NCBI GenBank assembly: GCA_021777365.1
Contig: JAJYDP010000030.1
Span: 1 to 16,273, forward strand
Direction: 5' to 3'
Length of the DNA: 16,273 nt
Source: Chloroflexota bacterium
GTDB taxonomy: Bacteria; Chloroflexota; Limnocylindria; Limnocylindrales; CSP1-4
In this document: positions 6,842-13,251 of the stretch, piece after piece
Layout: every line of letters starts with the position of its first letter
Numbering within the stretch: the stretch's first letter is position 1
Position numbers and translations under genes: made by a program
Notes under the pieces: model-generated
Databases searched by the model: none
Told to the model about the DNA's origin: nothing
Seen by the model: only the letters and a program-made list of their open reading frames with translations

Positions 6842-6868
6842 GCCTCCGTCCGCCGTGCGGCACACCGT

Positions 6869-6890
6869 GCGAGAATGCTTCCGTTCTCGC
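6869..6890 (+). promoter_or_regulatory. Hairpin in the glyS upstream region
   Basis: GCGAGAA (6869-6875) and TTCTCGC (6884-6890) form a perfect 7-bp stem around an 8-nt loop, about 46 bases before the GTG of glyS. GAGAAT within it is also a weak -10-like hexamer. It may be an operator or leader structure. I looked for T-box conserved sequences nearby and saw none. Confidence 0.4.
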
Positions 6891-6936
6891 GGCGCCCGCC
6901 CGCGGCCCACCCGTCGCACAGGAGCCACGTCCAGCC

Positions 6937-8382
6937 GTGACCGACACCCCTGACCCGACCAGCCAGACGCCCCCGGCGCCGGATCCCGGCCCGGCCGTCG
7001 CCGCGCTCGACACGATCGTCTCGCTCTCCAAGCGGCGCGGGTTCATCTTCCCGAGCTCGGAGATCTACGGCGGGATCAACGCCGTGTGGGACTACGGCCC
7101 CCTGGGGGTCGAGCTCAAGAACAACGTCAAGCGCGCGTGGTGGCGTGCCATGGTCCAGGAGCGCGACGACATCGTCGGCCTGGACGCGGGGATCCTGATG
7201 GCGCCCCAGGTCTGGGTGACCTCGGGCCACGTCGCCTCGTTCTCGGACCCGCTGGTCGAGTGCGAGAGCTGCCACCGGCGCTTCCGCCTGGACGAGCTGC
7301 CGGGCGCCGAGAGCCTCACCCAGACGGAGCTGCGCGACCCCGGGATCGTGGACCGGCTGGCGCTCCGCTGCCCCGTGGACCAGGGGAAGCTCAGCGCACC
7401 CCGCCGCTTCAACCTGATGTTCCGGACCCATATGGGACCGGTCGAGGAGGAGGCCGCGCTGGTCTACCTCCGGCCGGAGACGGCGCAGGGGATCTACGTC
7501 AACTTCCGGAACGTGCGGGAGTCCAGCCGCAAGAAGCTGCCCTTCGGCATCGCCCAGGTGGGCAAGGCCTTCCGCAACGAGATCAGCCCGGGCAACTTCG
7601 TCTTCCGGATGCGCGAGTTCGAGCAGATGGAGATGCAGTACTTCGTGAAGCCGGAGACGGCCGGCGCCCAGTTCGAGGCGTGGATGCCGCGGCGGCGCGC
7701 GTGGTACGAGCGGTACGGCGTCAACCCCGCCCGGCTCCGCTTCCGCGAGCACGCCCCGGACGAGCTCGCCCACTACGCGAAGAAGGCCGTCGACGTCGAG
7801 TACCGGTTCCCGTTCGGCTGGAAGGAGCTGGAGGGGATCCACAACCGTGGCGACTGGGACCTGGGGCGGCACCAGGAGGCGACCGGCGAGAACCTGGAGT
7901 ACTTCGACCAGGCCACCGGCGAGCACTACGTGCCCTGGATCGTGGAGACCTCCGCCGGCGCGGACCGGGCGGCGTTCACCTTCCTGATCGACGCCTATCA
8001 CGAGGAGGAGGTGCGGGGCGAGACCCGCGTGGTCCTCTCGCTCCACCCGGACCTCGCGCCGTACAAGGTGGCGGTCCTGCCGCTCCTGAAGAAGCGCCCC
8101 GAGATCGTGGAGCTGTGCCACCGGATCCGGGACGACCTGAAGCGCGACATGATGGCCGTCTACGACGACACCGCGTCGATCGGCAAGCTCTACCGGCGGC
8201 AGGACGAGATCGGCACGCCCTACTGCGTCACCGTCGACGTGGACTCGCTGGAGGACCACGCCGTCACCGTGCGGGACCGCGACTCGATGGAGCAGGTCCG
8301 CGTCTCGGTGGACCAGGTCAGGGGCTACCTGCTGGACCGGCTGGGGGCCACCGGGGACGCCTCAGTCGCCAACCGGGACTGA
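6937..8382 (+). CDS. glyS: Glycine--tRNA ligase, homodimeric (alpha2) type
   Basis: This 481-residue class IIa synthetase charges tRNA-Gly with glycine in the cytoplasm. It is the single-chain alpha2 form, not the alpha2beta2 GlyQ/GlyS form. Visible features are SLSKRRGFIFPSSEIYGG (29-46), WDYGPLGVELKNN (51-63), RPETAQGIYVNF (179-190), motif 2 with FRNEISPGNFVFRMREFEQ (212-230), and motif 3 around ETSAGADRAAF. The anticodon-binding domain starts near LHPDLAPYKVAVLPL. The inserted metal-site region has C109 and C112 but only C145 on the other side (CPVD in place of the usual CPxC). The GTG at 6937 has AGGAG 12 bases upstream, a long spacing; the first ~24 residues are a Pro-rich tail before the conserved core, so a slightly different start is possible. 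A strong hairpin follows the stop. Confidence 0.95.
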   Translation: MTDTPDPTSQTPPAPDPGPAVAALDTIVSLSKRRGFIFPSSEIYGGINAVWDYGPLGVELKNNVKRAWWRAMVQERDDIVGLDAGILMAPQVWVTSGHVASFSDPLVECESCHRRFRLDELPGAESLTQTELRDPGIVDRLALRCPVDQGKLSAPRRFNLMFRTHMGPVEEEAALVYLRPETAQGIYVNFRNVRESSRKKLPFGIAQVGKAFRNEISPGNFVFRMREFEQMEMQYFVKPETAGAQFEAWMPRRRAWYERYGVNPARLRFREHAPDELAHYAKKAVDVEYRFPFGWKELEGIHNRGDWDLGRHQEATGENLEYFDQATGEHYVPWIVETSAGADRAAFTFLIDAYHEEEVRGETRVVLSLHPDLAPYKVAVLPLLKKRPEIVELCHRIRDDLKRDMMAVYDDTASIGKLYRRQDEIGTPYCVTVDVDSLEDHAVTVRDRDSMEQVRVSVDQVRGYLLDRLGATGDASVANRD

Positions 8383-8391
8383 CGCGGACGT

Positions 8392-8417
8392 GCGGCGAGG
8401 CCGGGGGGCCGCGCCGC
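8392..8417. terminator. Hairpin between convergent glyS and gltD/nfnB-type gene
   Basis: GCGGCG-A-GGCC, loop GGGG, GGCC-G-CGCCGC forms a 10-bp stem with one A-G mismatch, starting ten bases after the glyS stop. It lies in the 88-bp gap between convergent genes and reads as a hairpin from both strands. No T-tract follows, so it would act as a pause site or a GC-only terminator. A second small stem, CGCCG-TTCG-CGGCG, lies at 8445-8458. Confidence 0.45.
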
Positions 8418-8470
8418 CCGTCACGGGATCGGCGGATGTCCCTGCGCCGTTCGCGGCGGCGCGGGCGGGG

Positions 8471-9997
8471 TCAGTGCGCCGCGGCCGCGGCGGCGTGCTC
8501 CTTGCGGGCGGCGGCCTTCGCGGCCTTCTCCTCGGCGGCGATCTCGTCCGGCTCCGGCGGCGGCGGGTAGTTGCCCGAGAGGTACGCCTGGATGGCGTGC
8601 GCCGCACGCTTGCCGTCACCCATGGCCAGGATCACGGTGGCCGCGCCGCGCACGATGTCGCCGCCGGCAAAGACCCCCGGCATGCTCGTCATGCCGTGCT
8701 GGTCGGTGACGATGTAGCCCCACTGGTTGATCTGCAGCTCGGGGGCCGTGCGGGTGAGGAGCGGGTTGCTCCGGGTCCCGATGGCGACCACGACCTCCTC
8801 GCACTCGATCACGTACTCGGAACCCTCGATCGGCACCGGGCGACGGCGGCCGGACGCGTCGGGCTCGCCAAGCTCCATGCGGATGCAGCGGAGCCCGGTG
8901 ACCCAGCCGTGCTCGTCTCCCAGCACCTCCACCGGCGCGACGAGGAAGTCGAAGCGGACCCCTTCCTGTTCCGCGTGGTGGACTTCCTCGGCGCGCGCCG
9001 GCAGCTCCTCGCGACTGCGCCGGTAGACGCAGATCGCCTCTGACGCGCCCAGCCGCTTGGCCGTGCGCACGGAGTCCATGGCCACGTTGCCGCCGCCCAC
9101 GACGGCCACCCGGCGACCCTTGAGGATCGGCGTGTCCGACTCCGGGTTCCACGCCCCCATCAGGTTGACCCGGGTCAGGTACTCGTTGGCCGAGTAGACG
9201 CCCTTCAGGTTCTCGCCGGGGATGTTCATGAAGATCGGCAGCCCTGCGCCCACCGCGATGAAGACCGCGTCGAACATCTCGCGCAGCTCGGGGAGCGTGT
9301 ACGTCTTGCCGATGATCGTGTTGGGGCGGATCTCGACGCCCTTGGCCACCAGCCGGTCCACCTCGGCCTGGACGATGTCCTTCGGCAGCCGGAACTCGGG
9401 GATGCCGTAGACCAGGACGCCGCCGGCCGCGTGGAACGCCTCGAAGATGGTGACCTTGTGCCCGTACTTGACGAGCTCGCCGGCCGCGGTGAGCCCGGCC
9501 GGCCCGGACCCGATGACGGCCACGCGCCTGCCGCTGGCCTCGGGCGAACCCTTCGCCAGGCCGTCCATGTGGTCGTTCGCCCAATCGGCGACGAAGCGCT
9601 CCAGGTAGCCGATCGCGACCGGCTTGCCGGTCTTGGCACGCAGGCAGACCTGCTCGCACTGCGTCTCCTGCGGGCAGACCCGGCCGGTGACGCAGGGGAG
9701 CGCGTTGTCGTCCAGGAGCGACTCGGCCGCCCCCTTCATGTCCCCCTGGGTCAGCCGCTCGATGAAGCGGGGGATGTTGACCCGCACCGGGCAGCCGTCC
9801 ACGCAGTACGGCTTCGGGCACTGCAGGCAGCGCTCGGCCTCCAGGAAGGCGATCTGCTCGGTGAGGCCCAGGTTGACCTCGCGGAAGTTGCTGCTGCGGA
9901 GGATCGCGTCCTGCTCGGGCATGAGCTGACGATCGATCTTCATCCGCTCCTTCTTGCTGAGGACCGGATGCTCCCCGCCGGTCGGCTGGTCGGTCAT
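8471..9997 (-). CDS. FAD/[4Fe-4S] pyridine-nucleotide oxidoreductase, NfnB/SudA or glutamate synthase small subunit type
   Basis: The 508-residue flavoprotein belongs to the GltD/NfnB/SudA/PreT family. Two N-terminal cysteine clusters for [4Fe-4S] centres are seen: C57, C60, C65 and C69 (CLQCPKPYCVDGC) and C102, C108, C114 and C118. An FAD Rossmann fold follows at IGSGPAGLTAAGEL (162-175), a NADPH-binding fold at VVGGGNVAMDS, and the C-terminal FAD motif GVFAGGDIVRGAATVILAMG. Family members move electrons between NAD(P)H, flavin and iron-sulfur centres, either as the GltD subunit of glutamate synthase or as the large subunit of ferredoxin:NADP+ transhydrogenase (Nfn) or sulfide dehydrogenase. 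The gene overlaps the preceding NfnA/SudB-type subunit by ATGA, and no large GltB subunit is next to it, so the Nfn/Sud role is favoured. GGTGGGAG lies before the ATG at 9997. The last ~25 residues are an Ala-rich charged tail. Confidence 0.93.
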   Translation of the reverse strand: MTDQPTGGEHPVLSKKERMKIDRQLMPEQDAILRSSNFREVNLGLTEQIAFLEAERCLQCPKPYCVDGCPVRVNIPRFIERLTQGDMKGAAESLLDDNALPCVTGRVCPQETQCEQVCLRAKTGKPVAIGYLERFVADWANDHMDGLAKGSPEASGRRVAVIGSGPAGLTAAGELVKYGHKVTIFEAFHAAGGVLVYGIPEFRLPKDIVQAEVDRLVAKGVEIRPNTIIGKTYTLPELREMFDAVFIAVGAGLPIFMNIPGENLKGVYSANEYLTRVNLMGAWNPESDTPILKGRRVAVVGGGNVAMDSVRTAKRLGASEAICVYRRSREELPARAEEVHHAEQEGVRFDFLVAPVEVLGDEHGWVTGLRCIRMELGEPDASGRRRPVPIEGSEYVIECEEVVVAIGTRSNPLLTRTAPELQINQWGYIVTDQHGMTSMPGVFAGGDIVRGAATVILAMGDGKRAAHAIQAYLSGNYPPPPEPDEIAAEEKAAKAAARKEHAAAAAAH

Positions 9998-10830
9998 CGC
10001 GCGGCTCCCACCTTGCACGCCTCGCGATGCGCGAGGGCTTCCTGCTCGAACGTCCGGTACGTGGTCAGGCGATCCGCCAGCAGGCGGAAGTCCACCAGGT
10101 GCCCGTCGAACTCCGGGCCGTCCACGCAGGCGTAGCGTGTCTCGCCGCCCACCTCCACGCGGCAGCCGCCGCACATCCCGGTGCCGTCGATCATGATCGA
10201 GTTGAGCGAGACCACGGTGTGGACGCCGTACGGGCGTGTCATCTCGGAGACGGCCCGCATCATGGGCACCGGCCCGACCGCGAAGACCGTGTCGATGCCA
10301 CCGGCCTCCAGGAGGTCCTTCAGCGCCTCGGTCACGAAGCCCGGCCGCCCGTAGCTCCCGTCGTCGCTGCACACCACGACCTCGCCGCAGGCGCGCAGTT
10401 CGTCCTCGAGGATCACCCACTCGCGGGAGCGGCCACCGATGACGCTGGTCACGGAGAGGCCGCGCCGGTTCAGCTCCTGGGCGATGGGGAGGATGACCGC
10501 CGTCCCGACGCCGCCGCCCACGCACACGACGTGCCCGCTCTCGGGCAGGTCCGTGGGGTGGCCCAGGGGCCCGGCGATGTCCGTGATGGCCTGCCCGACC
10601 TCGAGCTCGACGAGATCAGAGGTGCTCTTCCCGATCGCCTGGATGATCAGCGTGATGGACCCGGCCTCCTGGTCGGCATCGGCGATCGTCAGCGGGATGC
10701 GCTCGGCGCCCGGTCCCAGGCGCACGATGACGAACTGTCCCGGCTGGCGGATCTCGGCGATCCGTGGGGCGCTGACCCGGAGGAGGGTGACGTTCGGCGA
10801 GAGTTGCCGCTTCTCGAGAATTGGATGCAT
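9994..10830 (-). CDS. NfnA/SudB-type ferredoxin-NAD(P)+ reductase subunit
   Basis: The 278-residue protein matches the small subunit of NADH-dependent ferredoxin:NADP+ oxidoreductase (NfnA) or sulfide dehydrogenase beta (SudB). It has the ferredoxin-reductase fold: an FAD-binding barrel with RIPLTIAD (44-51), the NAD-binding motif VCVGGGVGTAVILPIAQELN, and FAVGPVPMMRAVSE. The C-terminal [2Fe-2S] site is DGTGMCGGC (215-223) with a third Cys at 235 in YACVDGPEFDGHLVD. The Asp-Cys3 ligation known for this family is present: D215, C220, C223, C235. The partner is the overlapping NfnB/SudA-type gene (ATGA). ATG at 10830 is chosen because AGGAA precedes it; a GTG at 10863 would add 11 residues that contain this ribosome-binding site. 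Dihydroorotate dehydrogenase electron-transfer subunit PyrK is a relative, but no pyrD is near. Confidence 0.92.
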   Translation of the reverse strand: MHPILEKRQLSPNVTLLRVSAPRIAEIRQPGQFVIVRLGPGAERIPLTIADADQEAGSITLIIQAIGKSTSDLVELEVGQAITDIAGPLGHPTDLPESGHVVCVGGGVGTAVILPIAQELNRRGLSVTSVIGGRSREWVILEDELRACGEVVVCSDDGSYGRPGFVTEALKDLLEAGGIDTVFAVGPVPMMRAVSEMTRPYGVHTVVSLNSIMIDGTGMCGGCRVEVGGETRYACVDGPEFDGHLVDFRLLADRLTTYRTFEQEALAHREACKVGAAR

Positions 10831-11051
10831 TGAGGTTCCTGTTGGTGCGGTTCCGCTAAACACATAGTGCGGCGCAACGTGTTCCGGTGGCGATCCACCA
10901 GAGTTCGCGTCCGCGCGGGCCGAAGGTCACGTGCGCCCTGCCCGCCCGGGGAGGAGGTACGCCACGCGGGGGCGTCGCGGCAGGACGGATCCGGGAAGCG
11001 GCACGGCGCACAGGGCGCGCAGCGGGGTGCGGTCAGTCACGGCCGGGGAGG

Positions 11052-11891
11052 TCAGCCCTGGCCGGCCATCTCGGGTACGCGCGGGGAACTCGTGTCGCCG
11101 GCCAGGCCGGCGTCCTTGCCCTTGGGCCAGTACAGCTCCTTCTTGACATGCGGCTCGGGGAGGCCGTGCGCGCGCACGATCGCCTCGGCCTTGAGGATCA
11201 TCTCGGGGTTGCCGCAGATGTACGCCACGGTCCGTTCCGGAACGAGGTGGAAGTCCCGGCAGACGTCGTCCAGGATGGCGTCGACCCGCCCGGTGCGCCC
11301 GGTCCAGCCGGCGTTGGCGGGATCGGCGGGACGCGACACGGTGGGGACGTAGCTGATCGGCAGGCCGTCGGCCTCCCACTGCTCGAACTCCCGACGGTAG
11401 CCCAGCTCGCGCGCGTACGAGACCCCGTGCGCCACGATGGTGCGCCGCGGCTTCCCGTCGAAGAGGTCGGTCTTGATCATCGAGATGAACGGCGCGATGC
11501 CGGTCCCGGTGGAGATGAAGAGGTGGGTCCGGTCGTCGTCCGGCTCGAGCTGGAACCGTCCCTTGGGCCCGGTCATCCGCATCTCGTGCCCCGCCGGGAG
11601 CCGCCAGAGCAGTGTCGTGAAGCGCAGGATCGGGACCAGGCGGACGTAGAACTCGTAGCCCTCGTCCGCGGTGCGGGGGGAGGAGGCGATGGAGTAGGGA
11701 CGCTGGACAAGGCGATCGTCCGCGAAGACCCCGATCGTCATGTACTGGCCGGGCTCGAAGGGGACGGGCTCGCCACGGAACCGGACCACGAAGTACGCGA
11801 GATCGTCGGTCTCGTCCCGCCGGCTGACCAGCTCGGCGTTGTACCGCTCGGATTCGGGCTGGATGACCCGGGTGTCTTCGGGGATGGTCAT
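11052..11891 (-). CDS. Ferredoxin--NADP(+) reductase (Fpr-like)
   Basis: This 279-residue FAD enzyme exchanges electrons between ferredoxin or flavodoxin and NADP(H). Features are the FAD motif RPYSIASSP (64-72), FRGEPVPFEPGQYMTIG (38-54), the NADP-binding TGTGIAPFISMIK (128-140), AYICGNPEMILKAEAIVRAH, and the C-terminal HVKKELYW ending at Trp255. In bacterial FPRs the chain often ends at or near this aromatic pair, which stacks on the flavin. Here about 24 more residues follow, rich in Gly, Asp, Pro and Ser. GGGAGGTG lies about 11 bases before the ATG at 11891. An in-frame extension upstream to 12017 lacks family similarity and covers the intergenic region. The NfnA/SudB-type gene follows 221 bp downstream and may be transcribed together with it. 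Confidence 0.92.
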   Translation of the reverse strand: MTIPEDTRVIQPESERYNAELVSRRDETDDLAYFVVRFRGEPVPFEPGQYMTIGVFADDRLVQRPYSIASSPRTADEGYEFYVRLVPILRFTTLLWRLPAGHEMRMTGPKGRFQLEPDDDRTHLFISTGTGIAPFISMIKTDLFDGKPRRTIVAHGVSYARELGYRREFEQWEADGLPISYVPTVSRPADPANAGWTGRTGRVDAILDDVCRDFHLVPERTVAYICGNPEMILKAEAIVRAHGLPEPHVKKELYWPKGKDAGLAGDTSSPRVPEMAGQG

Positions 11892-11950
11892 CGTGGCGCG
11901 GCACCTCCCTGGGTTCGGACGTACTGGGTCCGCCCGCTCGGGCTCTGTGC

Positions 11951-11956
11951 AGTGTA
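11951..11956 (-). promoter_or_regulatory. -10-like box upstream of the ferredoxin-NADP reductase gene
   Basis: TACACT on the minus strand, a TANNNT match, stands in the 88-bp gap after galK. Transcription would start near 11944, leaving a leader of about 50 nt that carries the GGGAGGTG ribosome-binding site. There is no recognisable -35, so this is only a candidate. Confidence 0.25.
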
Positions 11957-11979
11957 CGTCGGGCGACGCCGGAGGCTGG

Positions 11980-13194
11980 TCACGTCCCGGCAAGCAGGCC
12001 CGCGCCGTCGGCCGCATCGACCACGAAGACGCGCGGCGTGAGGCCGGTGCGGTGGGGGTAGGCTGACAGCACTGCGTCGCGCAGACGCTCCTCCGCCCCC
12101 CGCTCCACCAGCGAGACGGTGCACCCGCCGAAGCCCGCGCCCGTCATCCGGCTGGCCAGCACGCCGGGCGTGGACGTCGCGATCTCGACCATCGCGTCGA
12201 GTTCGGGCGAGCTGACCCCGTAGAGATCGCGCAGCGACGCGTGGCTCTCCGCGAAACACCGTCCGACCGTCTCCAGGTCGCCGGCGCCCAGCGCCGCCAC
12301 CGTCTCGAGCACGCGCTCGTTCTCGCGCACCACGTGCTCGCAGCGCCGGTAGGTCTCCTCCTCCAGGCGGGACCGGATCGAGGCGAGCATCCCCGGCGAG
12401 ACGTCCCGCAGTGCGCGGATCGACGGATCGGCGGTGGCGAGGACCGCCACGGCGGCCTCGCACTGGGCGCGGCGCGCGTTGTACTGCGAGGCTCCCAGGC
12501 GGCGGGGCGAGCCCGTGTCGCAGACCACCAGGCGGCAGCGGTCCAGGGGGAGGGGCACCGGGCGCCAGTCAAGCGTGCGGCAGTCGAGGAGGAGGGCCCG
12601 ACCGGCCGTGCCCAGCGATTCGGCAGCCTGGTCCATCAGGCCGCAGTTCACCCCGACGTAGGCGTTCTCGGCGCGCTGGCAGATCCGGGCCAGGGTCATC
12701 CCGTCGACACCGCCGCCGGGCGGCTCGGTGAGCGCCCAGGCGGAGGCGAGCTCGATCGCGGCCGATGACGAGAGCCCGGCCGAGGTGGGGATGGTGCTCG
12801 ACAGGAGGCCACGGAAGCCGCGGGTCGGCACCCCGGCCTCGGCGAGGGCCCAGGCGGTCCCGGCCACGTAGTCGATCCACGTGCCGGTGCGCGCCCCGAT
12901 CGCGTCCAGGTCGAACGCGCCGCGCTCCCCGCTCTCGGCCAGGACGATCTCCACCCGGCGGTCCCCGGCGGGGACCAGCGCGATGCGGAGATCCAGGTCG
13001 ATGGCGGCGGGCAGCACGAACCCGTCGTTGTAGTCCGTGTGCTCGCCGATCAGGTTGACGCGCCCGGGGGCACGCACGACCCGGATGGCGCCGGGGTCCC
13101 GGCGGGCGAGCGGCTCGACCTGCGCCAGCGCGACGCGCAGCGCGTCCGGGTCGCCGCCCGCAACGGGAATCGCCCACTCGTGCCCGCCGCTCAT
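11980..13194 (-). CDS. galK: Galactokinase
   Basis: The 404-residue GHMP kinase phosphorylates galactose at C1, the first committed step of the cytoplasmic Leloir pathway. The galactokinase signature RAPGRVNLIGEHTDYNDG (41-58) is complete. The GHMP ATP-binding motif PTSAGLSSSAAIELA occupies about 136-150, and the catalytic-base region GVNCGLMDQAAESLG contains Asp188. The third motif is MTGAGFGGCTVSLV near residue 350-363. The length matches the family (about 390-400). The ATG at 13194 follows a GGAG directly upstream and gives the expected N-terminus. It lies 57 bp after the S9 peptidase, likely in one transcript. No galT or galE is nearby, so the pathway partner genes are elsewhere. Confidence 0.95.
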   Translation of the reverse strand: MSGGHEWAIPVAGGDPDALRVALAQVEPLARRDPGAIRVVRAPGRVNLIGEHTDYNDGFVLPAAIDLDLRIALVPAGDRRVEIVLAESGERGAFDLDAIGARTGTWIDYVAGTAWALAEAGVPTRGFRGLLSSTIPTSAGLSSSAAIELASAWALTEPPGGGVDGMTLARICQRAENAYVGVNCGLMDQAAESLGTAGRALLLDCRTLDWRPVPLPLDRCRLVVCDTGSPRRLGASQYNARRAQCEAAVAVLATADPSIRALRDVSPGMLASIRSRLEEETYRRCEHVVRENERVLETVAALGAGDLETVGRCFAESHASLRDLYGVSSPELDAMVEIATSTPGVLASRMTGAGFGGCTVSLVERGAEERLRDAVLSAYPHRTGLTPRVFVVDAADGAGLLAGT

Positions 13195-13251
13195 GGCTCC
13201 GCCCTCGCTCCCACGACCGGGTCCCCGACCTCCTGTCCGCCGGACGCCAGC

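Noticed and set aside
6685..6936. T-box leader or glycine riboswitch before glyS
   Set aside because: The conserved T-box bulge sequence and its terminator/antiterminator, and the glycine aptamer core, are not seen.
6046..8259. A 737-codon minus-strand frame antisense to the YbaK gene and glyS
   Set aside because: The YbaK and GlyRS motifs on the plus strand are unambiguous; the antisense product has biased composition and crosses two genes.
10831..11051. A small gene in the gap between the NfnA-type gene and FNR
   Set aside because: Short open frames there lack ribosome-binding sites and recognisable similarity; only minor dyads (GGTGG-CGAT-CCACC at 10886-10899) are seen.
11041..11067. GGCCGG/CCGGCC stem across the FNR stop codon as a terminator
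   Set aside because: Only six base pairs with a 15-nt loop and it includes coding sequence; such dyads are frequent by chance at this GC content.
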